Below are positions 46,526 through 55,517 of a stretch of 64,000 nt of DNA, piece after piece (position 1 is the stretch's first letter; every line of letters starts with the position of its first letter). The notes beneath the pieces are model-generated. The model was not told where the DNA came from. It was given only the letters and a program-made list of their open reading frames with translations, and did not search any database. A program made the position numbers and the translations under genes. Origin of the DNA: Thioalkalivibrio versutus (GTDB lineage: Bacteria; Pseudomonadota; Gammaproteobacteria; Ectothiorhodospirales; Ectothiorhodospiraceae); the NCBI RefSeq assembly GCF_001999325.1, contig NZ_MVAR01000001.1, positions 1 through 64,000 of the forward strand. Direction: 5' to 3'.

Positions 46526-47491
46526 ATGCTGCTGCGCTCGCTGCTGTCCCTGATGTCGCCCGGCGGCTCCCGCGCGCGGCTGTCCATCCTGATCTATCAC
46601 CGCGTCCTGCCCGCACCCGACCCGCTGTTGCCCGGCGATCCGCACGCCGATGAGTTTCGCTGGCAGATGCGCCTGCTGGCCCGCTCCATGAGCCCCTTGC
46701 CACTGGACGAAGCCGTGGACCGCCTGCAGGCCGGCACCCTGCCCGCCCGCGCGGTCAGCGTGACCTTCGACGACGGCTACGCCGACAACGCCGAGGTCGC
46801 CCTGCCGATCCTGCGCGAGGCGGGCGTGCCGGCCACGTTCTTCATCGCTACCGGGTATCTCGACGGCGGGCGCATGTTCAACGATACCCTGATCGAGACC
46901 GTACGCCGCCTGCCAGCGGGCCCCATCGATCTGACGCCGGAGGGTCTGGGACAGCGGCAGCTGGACACGGTCGCCGACCGGCTGGAGTTGATCCGCGAAC
47001 TGATCGGCCGGTTCAAGTACCAGCCTGCGGAGCAACGCACGGCCGGCACCGAGGCCATTGCCCGGCGCTTCGGGCTGGAGCTTCCAGACGACCTGATGAT
47101 GACCCGCGCGCAGGTCCACGAACTGGCAGCAGCGGGCATGGGGATCGGCGGGCACACGGCCACCCACCCGATCCTCACCGAGGTGGACGCCACCACCGCG
47201 CGCGCCGAGATCCAGCGCGGCAAGGCCGATCTGGAGACGCTGCTGGACCGCCCGCTGCGCCTGTTCGCCTACCCGAACGGCCGCCCGGACCGCGACTACG
47301 CCGCCGAGCACGTGCAGATCGCGCGCGAGTGCGGCTTCGATGCCGCCGTCTCCACCGCCGCCGGCGCCGCGCGCGCGGCTTCCGATCCGTTCCAGCTCCC
47401 GCGCTTTACCCCCTGGGACCGCACGCCCCTGCGCTTCGGCCTGCGCCTGGCCCGCAACCTCGCCGAGCCCCGGGAACGCCGCGCTGCATGA
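46526..47491 (+). CDS. NodB-type polysaccharide deacetylase
   Basis: A 321-residue protein with a NodB domain: motif 1 VSVTFDDGYADNAEVALPIL (catalytic Asp pair), PATFFIATGY, and zinc-binding motif GGHTATHPILTEV (HxxxH). It removes acetyl groups from N-acetylated sugars. No cleaved signal peptide is clear, so it may be membrane-associated or cytosolic. The last 20 residues (RFGLRLARNLAEP...RRAA) are duplicated at 48639-48699, just before the next deacetylase gene. The ATG at 46526 lies 5 bases after the wecB stop. Confidence 0.92.
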   Translation: MLLRSLLSLMSPGGSRARLSILIYHRVLPAPDPLLPGDPHADEFRWQMRLLARSMSPLPLDEAVDRLQAGTLPARAVSVTFDDGYADNAEVALPILREAGVPATFFIATGYLDGGRMFNDTLIETVRRLPAGPIDLTPEGLGQRQLDTVADRLELIRELIGRFKYQPAEQRTAGTEAIARRFGLELPDDLMMTRAQVHELAAAGMGIGGHTATHPILTEVDATTARAEIQRGKADLETLLDRPLRLFAYPNGRPDRDYAAEHVQIARECGFDAAVSTAAGAARAASDPFQLPRFTPWDRTPLRFGLRLARNLAEPRERRAA

Positions 47492-47494
47492 CCC
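47431..47494 (+). repeat. Direct repeat, left copy (3' end of the deacetylase gene)
   Basis: This segment starts GCGCTTCGGCCTGCGCC and runs through the deacetylase stop codon to GCATGACC. It matches 48639-48702 with 36 identical bases at the left and about four mismatches in the rest. The FkbM gene lies between the copies. Confidence 0.9.
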
Positions 47495-47582
47495 CAATGA
47501 TATTCATCACCTTAGAGCACAGAACTCGCGAGACGGAAACGGAGGGGCGCCGTATGGATTTGCACTTCATGGGAGCCGGAAC

Positions 47583-48344
47583 GTGAGAGGCCACGTGAAA
47601 AACACTGTACGTTCCGTGCTCAACCGCTTGGGCCTCGACCTGGTGACATACGAAAGCATGCAACGCTTCGAGGCCTTCCACCTCGCGGCGCGCCATGCAC
47701 CCGACCTCATCGAATGCGCCATCAAGGAACAACAGTCGCAAGGCTCAACCGCCCGCTTCATCCAGATCGGAAGCAACGATGGCGTGCGGGACGACAATCT
47801 GCGCAAGCACATCATCGCGCATCATCTGAGCGGGCTCATGGTGGAACCGAATCCGGGCCCATTCGAACGTCTCAAGGCGTTGTACGACGATACGGACGGC
47901 ATCGCCCTCGCCAACTGCGCCGTGGGCCCCGAAGCAGGAGAGAAGACCCTGTACGTCTTCGCCGAGCGGCAGGAAAAAGGCGTACCCCTCGACCTGTACA
48001 GTGCCTTCGACCGCCAGCAACTCGAGCGTGTCAAACGTCGCAACGGCTATCGCTCGGCCATTGCCCCCATCACCGTCGAAGTGTGCACCTTGCAGCGCCT
48101 GATTGAGGCTCATGACCTCCACGACGCCAGTCTTCTCGTCATCGACACAGAAGGGTTCGACCTGGAAATCCTGAAGAGCATCGACCTGCAGGCATTTCGC
48201 CCCCGACTGATCCAGATGGAGCACTACAACCTGAACGGATCCGCCGCCCGGGAGGCCGTGCAACGCCTGGTCGATACCGGGTACGCGACCAGCATGGGAT
48301 GGCGCGACCTGACCGGAATCCTGCAACCAGGGCCGAATTCATGA
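47583..48344 (+). CDS. FkbM-family SAM methyltransferase
   Basis: A 253-residue methyltransferase of the FkbM family: FIQIGSNDGVRDDNL (SAM loop), GLMVEPNPGPFERLK, ALANCAVGPEAGEKTLYVF-type strand and LLVIDTEGFDLEILKSID are family signatures. Such enzymes O-methylate sugars or other hydroxyls in polysaccharide loci. GTG at 47583 is chosen because GGGAG lies about 8 bases before; another GTG is at 47595. The gene and its flanks (47492-48638) sit between two direct copies of the 3' end of the deacetylase gene, which suggests later insertion. Confidence 0.88.
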   Translation: MRGHVKNTVRSVLNRLGLDLVTYESMQRFEAFHLAARHAPDLIECAIKEQQSQGSTARFIQIGSNDGVRDDNLRKHIIAHHLSGLMVEPNPGPFERLKALYDDTDGIALANCAVGPEAGEKTLYVFAERQEKGVPLDLYSAFDRQQLERVKRRNGYRSAIAPITVEVCTLQRLIEAHDLHDASLLVIDTEGFDLEILKSIDLQAFRPRLIQMEHYNLNGSAAREAVQRLVDTGYATSMGWRDLTGILQPGPNS

Positions 48345-48638
48345 TGCCAGCCGGACGAAACAGAACTCGTTCGCACAGCCCTGGAAGTGGGAAACACGGA
48401 AGGGAGGGCTAAAGGTGACAAGACAGAGCTACAGGAACGTTGGCGGACCCTGGAAATCCCCGAAGGGGACCTCGGTCCACCCGACCTACTTCGGCCGCCA
48501 CATTGAAGCTCCACGCAGATGCCGGTCCGAAACCGATGCGCTTCAGCTGGAACCGGCACATCGGGGGCCCGATCGATCCAACCGAGTATTGACGAAAAAG
48601 GCCGACGAAAGTATCAGCACCGATCCGCTCCATCATCC
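48345..48638 (+). other. Non-coding remnant downstream of the FkbM gene
   Basis: Nothing recognisable is encoded in these 294 bases. A short open frame (48415-48699) exists only because it runs into the duplicated deacetylase tail in the same frame. The composition is less GC-biased than the neighbouring genes. It may be debris carried in with the FkbM gene. Confidence 0.5.
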
Positions 48639-48699
48639 GCGCTTCGGCCTGCGCCTGGCCCGCAACCTCGCCGAACCCCTGGACCGCCGCGCCGCATGA
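48639..48699 (+). pseudogene. Orphan 3' end of a polysaccharide deacetylase gene (right direct repeat)
   Basis: The sequence encodes RFGLRLARNLAEPLDRRAA and a stop, nearly identical to the C terminus of the deacetylase at 46526-47491. The stop codon overlaps the ATG of the next gene (GCATGACC), as expected for the original coupled gene pair. No other part of the deacetylase is present here. It is the scar that marks the right edge of the inserted FkbM segment. Confidence 0.85.
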
Positions 48700-49691
48700 C
48701 CACCCGTGTCCACATCACGGTCGACACCGAGTTCAGCATCGGCGGGGCCTTTGCCGACCCGCAGGGCCGGCGGCCGATCGGCCCGCCGTCCGTCTACTGC
48801 GAGCGCCATGGTCGCTCGGAAGGTCTGGGCTATCTTCTGGAGACCCTGGAGCAGTACGGCATTCGCGGCACCTTCTTTGTCGAGACCCTGAACACCTGCT
48901 ATTTCGGAGACGAGCTCATGGGGGGCATCGCGCGCGAGATCGCCGCGCGGGGGCATGACGTGCAACTCCACCTGCACCCCTGCTGGACGTACTTCGAACA
49001 GCCGAACTGGTCTCAACAGCTGCAGACGAATCCGCCGAACGATGACATCACCCGCCGCAGCGAGGACGAGCAGGTTCGGCTGATCCGGATGGGCCAGGAC
49101 ACCTTCACCCGCTGGGGCCTGCCCGCGCCCACGGTCCTGCGTACCGGCGGGCTCAAGGTCGGGCTTGGCGTCTACGCGGCGATGCGCCGCTGCGGCATGG
49201 GGATCGCCTCGAACATCGGCCTGGCGATCTACCGCCCGCGCGAGCCCGAGCTGCACTTATTCGCCGGACATCACGATATCGACGGCATACGCGAGTTCCC
49301 GGTCACCACCTACACGGACTTTTGCCTGCGGGGCGAGCGCCACTACAAGACCCTCACGATCACGGGATGCTCCTGGCCGGAGACCCGGACCGTCCTGAAA
49401 AAGGCCCGCGAACAGGGCGTATCGGATGTCGTGGTCCTCACCCACCCATTCGAGTTCGTGAAGCACCGGGGCGACGCCGCCCGGTCGCCGACCCTTGATC
49501 GCGTCAATCGTCACCGCCTGAAACGACTGTGCAAATTCGTCGCGGAACAGCCCGGTCTGGAGGCGGCCTGCATGAGCACACTCGGAAACGAGCCGGCAGC
49601 ACCCCATGACGACACGCTCGATGTCCCCGCCTACCGGGCTCTGGGGCGCATCCTCGTCAACCGCCTCAACCACGCCTCGGTCGGGGTGTGA
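48696..49691 (+). CDS. Polysaccharide deacetylase-like protein (WalW-type)
   Basis: A 331-residue protein related to NodB-fold hydrolases: TVDTEFSIGG gives the first Asp, GIRGTFFVETLN and VQLHLHPCWTYF supply further conserved positions. The barrel is permuted or diverged relative to the classical deacetylase at 46526, so activity on a different glycan is likely. There is no signal peptide. The ATG at 48696 overlaps the stop of the deacetylase-tail remnant, evidence that it once followed that gene directly. The acyltransferase gene follows with its start at or overlapping its stop. Confidence 0.82.
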   Translation: MTTRVHITVDTEFSIGGAFADPQGRRPIGPPSVYCERHGRSEGLGYLLETLEQYGIRGTFFVETLNTCYFGDELMGGIAREIAARGHDVQLHLHPCWTYFEQPNWSQQLQTNPPNDDITRRSEDEQVRLIRMGQDTFTRWGLPAPTVLRTGGLKVGLGVYAAMRRCGMGIASNIGLAIYRPREPELHLFAGHHDIDGIREFPVTTYTDFCLRGERHYKTLTITGCSWPETRTVLKKAREQGVSDVVVLTHPFEFVKHRGDAARSPTLDRVNRHRLKRLCKFVAEQPGLEAACMSTLGNEPAAPHDDTLDVPAYRALGRILVNRLNHASVGV

Positions 49692-49693
49692 GC

Positions 49694-50851
49694 ATGGCCC
49701 GCTCCCCCAGCGCCACGGCGACCCACCAGAACGATCGTGCCCGCGCAGCGAACTGGGTCCTGCGCCAGGCCTCGCCGAGCGAGACCTTCACGCCCCCGGC
49801 GCCGGGCACGATGATGGAGCATGACCCGGAGTGGCTGCTCGCCATACGGCACCCCGGCCACGGCAGCGTGCTGCTGGCCGAGCGGGACCCCCGCCAGTTA
49901 CCCATCTATGTCCACGACGGGGCCCTCAGCTTCGTCCTCGGTGGCATGGCCCTGAGGCGCATCGAGATCCGCCGCCATGTACTCACCGGCAACCTGCCCG
50001 ACTGGTCGCAGGATGACCTGACGGCCGTCCTCGGCGAGCTGCGAGGCCACCTGGACCGGCGCGGCGTGGTGTTCCTGATCGGCGTGGTCGAAGGCGAACC
50101 GCTCTGGCAGGCGCTGCAATCGGCCGAGCTCCGCCGTCACTACCACGTACTGCAAAGCGGCGAGACAGACACGCGGCGTCTGGCGGACCTGCCAGGCACC
50201 TTCGATGCCTATCTCGGCTCGTTGCCACGCAAGGCCCGCCAGGACATCCGCCGCAGTGAACGTCGATTCAGCGAACACTTCGGCCAAAGCGCACGCCTGG
50301 ATGTCTTCTCCCGACCGGAAGAGATCACGGCGTTTCTTGATACCGTCGAGCCCGTATCGGCCCGCACCTACCAAAGCCGCCTGCTCGGACTGGGGGTAAA
50401 GCGAGGGCACTGGATTGAGCGCATGCTGCAGGCCGCCGCCGAACGCGGCTACGCGCGATGTTACGGCTTGTTTGTGGACCAGAAGCTGGTCGCCTGGAGA
50501 GTCGGCTTCGTCTTTCAGGGCACCTATTTCAGCCACCACATCGGCTACGACCCGGACTGGTCCGAATGGCATCCGGGCATTGTGCTGCAAGCACGGACCC
50601 TCCAGGACCTCTGTTCGCTGTCACCGACCATCCAGCGCGTCGACATGCTGCACGGAGACAACGCGGCAAAGCGCAAACTCTCGAACCAGTCGCGCCGCGA
50701 AGGCAAGTTCTACCTGTTCCCCCGAAACGTGCGGGGGACCCTCCTCTACACCTCGCTGGGCAGCTTCAACAGACTCTCTGACACCCTCTCTGCCCTCGCC
50801 GCACGCCTGAAATTCAAGGACCGGATCCGAAGGGTTCTGCGGCGGGTTTGA
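49694..50851 (+). CDS. FemAB/BioF2-like acyltransferase-family protein
   Basis: A 385-residue GNAT-superfamily protein of the Acetyltransf_6 (CelD/BcsL) or FemAB kind. The core has YLGSLPRKARQDIRRSERRF followed by VSARTYQSRLLGLG and a second half AERGYARCYGLFVDQKLVAWRVGFVF leading to WHPGIVLQARTLQDL. Such proteins add acyl or aminoacyl groups to envelope glycans. The start may be GTG at 49688, overlapping the previous stop, or ATG at 49694. The 3' end overlaps the convergent acyltransferase gene by 38 bases. It ends the plus-strand operon that begins at wecB. Confidence 0.8.
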   Translation: MARSPSATATHQNDRARAANWVLRQASPSETFTPPAPGTMMEHDPEWLLAIRHPGHGSVLLAERDPRQLPIYVHDGALSFVLGGMALRRIEIRRHVLTGNLPDWSQDDLTAVLGELRGHLDRRGVVFLIGVVEGEPLWQALQSAELRRHYHVLQSGETDTRRLADLPGTFDAYLGSLPRKARQDIRRSERRFSEHFGQSARLDVFSRPEEITAFLDTVEPVSARTYQSRLLGLGVKRGHWIERMLQAAAERGYARCYGLFVDQKLVAWRVGFVFQGTYFSHHIGYDPDWSEWHPGIVLQARTLQDLCSLSPTIQRVDMLHGDNAAKRKLSNQSRREGKFYLFPRNVRGTLLYTSLGSFNRLSDTLSALAARLKFKDRIRRVLRRV

Positions 50852-51488
50852 GGCGCGTGACGCCGAAGCCCCGCCGGCGGGTACCGGGGGTGGCGACAAG
50901 GCGTCCGGACGTGGTCGCGACAATGATCCCCGCCGGCCGCCAGCCTGCGCGCCGGAATGCCCGACGAGAGGCAATATTGGTGGAGCGGACATGACAGTAC
51001 GCACGACCGTAGCCTTCCCGAAACAGCATCTCGCAGGCATGCCGAACCAGTGCCTGGGCGTGCCCCCGCCCGCGCTCGGATTCGGGCGTGTACAGGAAGG
51101 AGACAAAGAACGCCTCGGCCGGCAGGGAGAACCGCAACGGAATCGGCGTGGAGACATCGAATGCGCCGAACTGCACATTCAGCTGCGACACGATCCGTCC
51201 GCCCGTCTCCATTGCATGGATGCGCCCGCCCTCGCGCAACAGGCGCCGGGGTGAGCGACCGGTGTGTCCCGCGATCGACCGGGCCTGATCCTCGGGCAGA
51301 CCGTCGAACCCCGCCACATCACAAAACTGGTGGTAGCACACTTCCGGCGGCCCCTCGTGCGGACTCCCGCCGTCCGTGGCGTCCGCGCGCAGTTCGTAGA
51401 GCCAGTGGACCTGGAGACCGGTCAGTCGCTTGAGCAGCCACAGGGCGGATGCCTCGAACGTCATCGGTGACAGGCGCAGCCGGCGCAC
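50814..51488 (-). CDS. GNAT-family N-acetyltransferase
   Basis: A 224-residue protein with a C-terminal GNAT domain: FVSFLYTPESERGRGHAQALVRHA is the acetyl-CoA loop and RSTNIASRRAFRRAGWRPAG the typical final helix-strand. The N-terminal part (QVHWLYELRAD onward) is diverged. GTG at 51488 is chosen because GGGG lies about 9 bases upstream, right after the stop of the preceding minus-strand gene; ATG at 51464 is the alternative. It is last in the minus-strand unit ligase-decarboxylase-FemAB-GNAT, so it probably acylates a polysaccharide precursor. Confidence 0.8.
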   Translation of the reverse strand: MRRLRLSPMTFEASALWLLKRLTGLQVHWLYELRADATDGGSPHEGPPEVCYHQFCDVAGFDGLPEDQARSIAGHTGRSPRRLLREGGRIHAMETGGRIVSQLNVQFGAFDVSTPIPLRFSLPAEAFFVSFLYTPESERGRGHAQALVRHACEMLFREGYGRAYCHVRSTNIASRRAFRRAGWRPAGIIVATTSGRLVATPGTRRRGFGVTRLKPAAEPFGSGP

Positions 51489-51501
51489 GAGCGATCGCCC
51501 C

Positions 51502-52470
51502 TCAGCCTGCCGCGGCCGCCCGGGCACGACGCTTGGCCCGGCCCTTGAGCTGCAAGCGGCTCAGGACATCACTGGCCAGACGCGAAAGGTCCGTGACCGC
51601 CAGATACGAGTACACCAGGGCGCGGTTACGCCAGGACGGGCGCAACAGGTACACGTCGGCGCAATAGCGGGAGTCCTTCCCAAACAGGGACTTGTGCGCG
51701 CCTTCCCCCGGGCTGAAGTCGAACAGGGCAAAGCGCTCCTCGTGGAACAGCGCCTCCAGCACCAGCCACTGCAGGACCGTGCCGGGGGACAGGTCGGCAT
51801 GCTCCTGCAAGTAGCCGAGGAATGCGTAACGCAGAATCCCGTCGTCGATCGGACAGTACAGATAGGCAATGGGCTGCCCCTGCAGAAACAGCAGGTACCC
51901 GCGCACCCGCCCCTCGCGAGCACGTTCCACCAGTTGCTCGACGAACGCCTTGCCCCCGGGAAGACCGGCATCCAGCAAGCGCTCCTGATAGGTCCGGGCG
52001 GACACCTCGCGGGCGAGTTGATGAAACTCCTGGATCCCCTCCGGCGTGTCGTATTGGCGCCAGTCGACCGCGCCGCCGGAGGCCTCCGCCAGCTTGCGCA
52101 CCTTGCGGCGCATGCTCGCTCTCGTCTTCGCGGTGAACCGTCCCTGATAGGCGTCCCACCCGGTGGTCAAATCGATGAAATGGCGCTGGTATTGGCGTGG
52201 CACGAAGCGCAATCGCCCCCGAAACCGCGAGACGCGGGGCAGGGGCGCCTCCACCGGCATGGAGCGGATCAGGCAGTCCTCGTCCGGTGCGGCCGTCAGG
52301 ATCTCTTCGGCATGCTCGGCACGAATCCGGGTAAACGGAAGCTGCAGCACCTGCATCGTGCGCACCGGCTCCGCCAGGGTGCGATACCCGAAGCGGAAAG
52401 GCAGATACACCGTCTGGCGCGCCAGCGGCAGGGCCGGGCTTTCCGGGGGCGCGGCAATAGCGCCGTTCAC
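51502..52470 (-). CDS. FemAB-like acyltransferase, probably exosortase-system associated
   Basis: A 322-residue GNAT-fold protein of the FemAB/Acetyltransf_6 type. The central region KTRASMRRKVRKLAE is followed by REVSARTYQERLLDAGLPGG, then LLFLQGQPIAYLYCPIDDG and a final LFDFSPGEGAHKSLFGKDSR, the usual C-terminal signature. GTG at 52470 overlaps the decarboxylase stop (GTGA), so the two are coupled. FemAB-related proteins accompany exosortase-A loci in many Gram-negative genomes. Its substrate may be a sugar-linked amino group. Confidence 0.8.
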   Translation of the reverse strand: MNGAIAAPPESPALPLARQTVYLPFRFGYRTLAEPVRTMQVLQLPFTRIRAEHAEEILTAAPDEDCLIRSMPVEAPLPRVSRFRGRLRFVPRQYQRHFIDLTTGWDAYQGRFTAKTRASMRRKVRKLAEASGGAVDWRQYDTPEGIQEFHQLAREVSARTYQERLLDAGLPGGKAFVEQLVERAREGRVRGYLLFLQGQPIAYLYCPIDDGILRYAFLGYLQEHADLSPGTVLQWLVLEALFHEERFALFDFSPGEGAHKSLFGKDSRYCADVYLLRPSWRNRALVYSYLAVTDLSRLASDVLSRLQLKGRAKRRARAAAAG

Positions 52471-53702
52471 ACCAGGATCTCCACGGGTTCCGGATGGCTG
52501 AGGAAGCGCGTGGGGCTCGCGGTGTAGCCGTAGGCGCCCGACTGGAACACCACGATCAGATCGCCCACGTCGGCGCGCGCCAGTTCCATCTGCTGGGCCA
52601 GCACGTCCAGCGGCGTGCACAAAGGGCCCACCACGTTCACGACCTCGCGCTCGGTACCGCGCACGCGATTGCCCACCACCACCGGATAGTTCTTGCGGAT
52701 CACCTGGCCAAAGTTGCCGGAAGCGGCCAGGTGGTGATGCAAGCCGCCATTGGTGACCAGGAACACCTGACCGCGCGACTCCTTGCGATCCAGAACCTCG
52801 GCCACGTAAATGCCCGCTTCGCCCACCAGGTAACGCCCCAGTTCGAGAATGATCTCTGCATCCGGGAGCGCATCCCGCACCGCAGGCAGACGGCCTTCCA
52901 GGTGCTCCGCGACCGGCCCGAGATCCAGCGGTTGATCGCCCGGGAAATAGGGGATACCGAAGCCGCCGCCGATGTTCAGCATCTCGACCGGCCCCGGGGC
53001 GGACTCGGCCAGACGCAGGGCAAGCTCGAACGTCTGCCCCTGCGCCTCGACCAAGGTCTCTGGTCGCAGGTTCTGCGAGCCGGAGAAGATATGGAAACCG
53101 CGAAAATGCAGCCCGAGTTCGCCAATGCGGGCCAGCAGGTCGGGGACCCGTTCGGCATCGATCCCGAAGGCCTTGGGGCCGCCACTCATGCGCATGCCGG
53201 AGCTCTTCAGCTCAAAATCGGGATTCACCCGGACCGCGACACGGGGCTGATAGCCGGTGCGCGCGGCAATCGCGCCGACCCGCTCGAGTTCGGTGGGAGA
53301 TTCCAGGTTGATGGTGATCCCGGCCGCGACAGCGGCCTCCAGCTCCGGCACCGACTTGCCCGGTCCGGCGAAGCTGATGTCATCCGGGCCGGTGCCGGTA
53401 TCGAGCGCCACCTGCATCTCGCGCTGCGAGGCCACGTCGAGCCCGTCCACCTGCCCGGCCATGTGCTGCACGACCGCCGGCATCGGATTGGCCTTGATCG
53501 CGTAATGCAGCGAGAGGCCCTCCGGCAGGCTGCGGCGCAGCTGCGCGACCCGGCGAGTCATCGCCTCCCGGGCATAGGCATAAAAGGGGGTCTGCCCGAC
53601 GCGTGCGGCCAGATCCACGAGCGACTGGCCACCGATTTGCAGGCAGTCGTCCACGACATTGAACTGGTCCATCGGGCTGTGGTCGGGGCGGGTATCGTTC
53701 AC
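52467..53702 (-). CDS. PLP-dependent decarboxylase, exosortase A system-associated
   Basis: A 411-residue fold-III PLP enzyme related to diaminopimelate and ornithine decarboxylases. The PLP Lys is in LHYAIKANPMPAVV, the glycine-rich phosphate site in LNIGGGFGIPY, and the cofactor-site Cys region in GPLCTPLDVLA. This set with the adjacent acyl-CoA ligase is the pair annotated as exosortase A system-associated. GTG at 53702 overlaps the ligase stop by 4 bases. It may decarboxylate an amino acid for attachment to an acyl carrier or sugar; the product is unknown. Confidence 0.88.
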   Translation of the reverse strand: MNDTRPDHSPMDQFNVVDDCLQIGGQSLVDLAARVGQTPFYAYAREAMTRRVAQLRRSLPEGLSLHYAIKANPMPAVVQHMAGQVDGLDVASQREMQVALDTGTGPDDISFAGPGKSVPELEAAVAAGITINLESPTELERVGAIAARTGYQPRVAVRVNPDFELKSSGMRMSGGPKAFGIDAERVPDLLARIGELGLHFRGFHIFSGSQNLRPETLVEAQGQTFELALRLAESAPGPVEMLNIGGGFGIPYFPGDQPLDLGPVAEHLEGRLPAVRDALPDAEIILELGRYLVGEAGIYVAEVLDRKESRGQVFLVTNGGLHHHLAASGNFGQVIRKNYPVVVGNRVRGTEREVVNVVGPLCTPLDVLAQQMELARADVGDLIVVFQSGAYGYTASPTRFLSHPEPVEILV

Positions 53703-55312
53703 GCCGGCACCCCTTCCCGGAACAGGTCGCCAAACTCGCTGGCAAGCGCCTTGCGGTCGATCTTGCCGTTGGCGTTGCGCGGCAGTGGCTCGGTGCACAA
53801 ACCGACATGCGCCGGCAGCATGAAGCCCGGCAAATGGGGGCGCAGCGCGTCGACCAAGTCATCCGCCCGCAGCCCCGGGGCCTGCGGCAGGGCCACCAGC
53901 ACGATCGCTTGCCCCAGGCCCGCGTGTTCCACCCCCAGCGCGGCGGCCTCCGCCACCAGCCCTGTGGCATAGACCGCTTCTTCCACCTCGTTGGGGCTCA
54001 CGCGGTACCCGGAAGTCTTGATCATCTCGTCACGGCGCCCAACGAAATAGAGGAACCCATCCGCATCCATGCGTACCGTATCGCCGGACCACACCGCCAT
54101 CTCGGTCAGTGGCACACCGGACGGTTGGCCCGGCGCGGGGCGGAAACGTTCCGCCGTGCGTTCCGGATCATTCCAGTACCCCATGGCGACCAGCGCACCC
54201 CGGTGAACCAGCTCGCCCGGCTCGCCGGGGGCGCAGGGGCTGCCGTCCTCGCGGACCACCTGGATCTCCGCATTGGGGATCGCCCGGCCCATGGAGCCGG
54301 AACGCTTGTCCAGTTCGGCCGGCGGGAGATAGGTAGAACGAAATGCCTCGGTCAATCCGTACATCAGGTAGCAATCGGTGCGAGGAAGTTGTTCACGCAG
54401 GGCCGCGAGTGTCTCCTTCGGCATCGCACCACCGGAGTTGGTGATATAGCGCAGGGAGGCGCGTGCCGCTTCCGGCCATTCCAGGCGGGCGAGCTGGATC
54501 CACAGAGGCGGGACGGCCGCAAGGCCGGTGATGCCGTCGCGCTCCACGGCCCGGATCACGTCGCGCGGCAGCAGGTAATTCAGCAACACGGCCTCGGCCC
54601 CGATCCGGAAGGCGGTGGTCAGCTGACTCAGGCCATAGTCAAAACTGAAGGGGAGCACCGCGAGGATGCGATCCTCCGGCCGGTTGTCCAGGTAGGTCGA
54701 CACGCTCTGCGCGCCCGCGACCATATTGCGGTGCGAGAGCACGACCCCCTTGGGGCGTCCAGTACTCCCGGAGGTGTAGAGGATCGCGGCCATGTCGGTA
54801 TCGATCACCCGGTGCCCGCTCAAACCATCGCGATCCGGCTCGGCATCCCAGGCGTCCACTCGCACATGCCCGCCCCCGGCATCGCCCGAGTCCTGACCCG
54901 AGTCCTGGCTCGGCTCCTGCCCCACCACCAGCACCGTGTGCAGGTCGGGGCACCCGGCGAGTGCCGCACGCAATGCCGCCAGGCGGTCCGCGGAGGTCAC
55001 CAGGATGCGTACGTTGCAATCGCGCAGGATGTGCGCCACCTGTTCCGCCTTGAGTAGCGGGTTGACCGGAACGAAGACACCGCCGGCGCGAGCCGCACCG
55101 AACAGGGCGTGAATCGTCTCCGGCCGCTTGTCGAGGTAGACCGCCACCCGTTCCTGACGCTCCAGGCCGCACCCCATAAGGCGCGCCGCCGAGCGCTCGA
55201 TACTGGCCGCCAGCGTCGCGTAGTCCTCGACGGCATCCCGATGGCGCAGGGCCGGCACGGCCGCCGAGCGCTCGGCTTGCATCAATACGGAATCGTGCAG
55301 GAGAAAGGACAT
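53699..55312 (-). CDS. Acyl-CoA ligase (AMP-forming), exosortase A system-associated
   Basis: A 537-residue adenylate-forming enzyme. Motifs: ILYTSGSTGRPKGV (P-loop), LMYGLTEAFRSTYLPP, GDTVRMDADGFLYFVGRRDEMIK and the C-terminal Lys in NGKIDRKAL. It activates a carboxylate, likely an amino acid or fatty acid, and pairs with the decarboxylase encoded next. ATG at 55312 (MSFLLHDSV) fits the family; the frame is open to 55369 without a better start. It diverges from the O-glycosylation ligase gene 205 bases away. Confidence 0.88.
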   Translation of the reverse strand: MSFLLHDSVLMQAERSAAVPALRHRDAVEDYATLAASIERSAARLMGCGLERQERVAVYLDKRPETIHALFGAARAGGVFVPVNPLLKAEQVAHILRDCNVRILVTSADRLAALRAALAGCPDLHTVLVVGQEPSQDSGQDSGDAGGGHVRVDAWDAEPDRDGLSGHRVIDTDMAAILYTSGSTGRPKGVVLSHRNMVAGAQSVSTYLDNRPEDRILAVLPFSFDYGLSQLTTAFRIGAEAVLLNYLLPRDVIRAVERDGITGLAAVPPLWIQLARLEWPEAARASLRYITNSGGAMPKETLAALREQLPRTDCYLMYGLTEAFRSTYLPPAELDKRSGSMGRAIPNAEIQVVREDGSPCAPGEPGELVHRGALVAMGYWNDPERTAERFRPAPGQPSGVPLTEMAVWSGDTVRMDADGFLYFVGRRDEMIKTSGYRVSPNEVEEAVYATGLVAEAAALGVEHAGLGQAIVLVALPQAPGLRADDLVDALRPHLPGFMLPAHVGLCTEPLPRNANGKIDRKALASEFGDLFREGVPA

Positions 55313-55517
55313 TCGGCGCCAAGGGGTCTCGGAGGCTGACGGATCGATCATACCCCACGCACTTTGCACCGCTGGCCGCCACCCGGCCGCAGCGTTAGTA
55401 GTCCGTTCGTCGGCCCGGCCTTAAATGCCTCTCGCCGCGTGTAACATCCGAAAAGACGCGCCATGAGCCATCCCTTTTCCGTCCGTCCCGGCCACAGCGG
55501 CGCGAGGTTCGAACTGC

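Noticed and set aside
47489-47586. Short frame between the deacetylase and FkbM genes
   Set aside because: About 32 codons, no motif, ends inside the FkbM start region; explained as junction sequence.
48415-48699. A 94-codon open frame before the WalW-type gene
   Set aside because: Its only recognisable part is the duplicated deacetylase tail; the rest resembles no protein and codon use is not gene-like.
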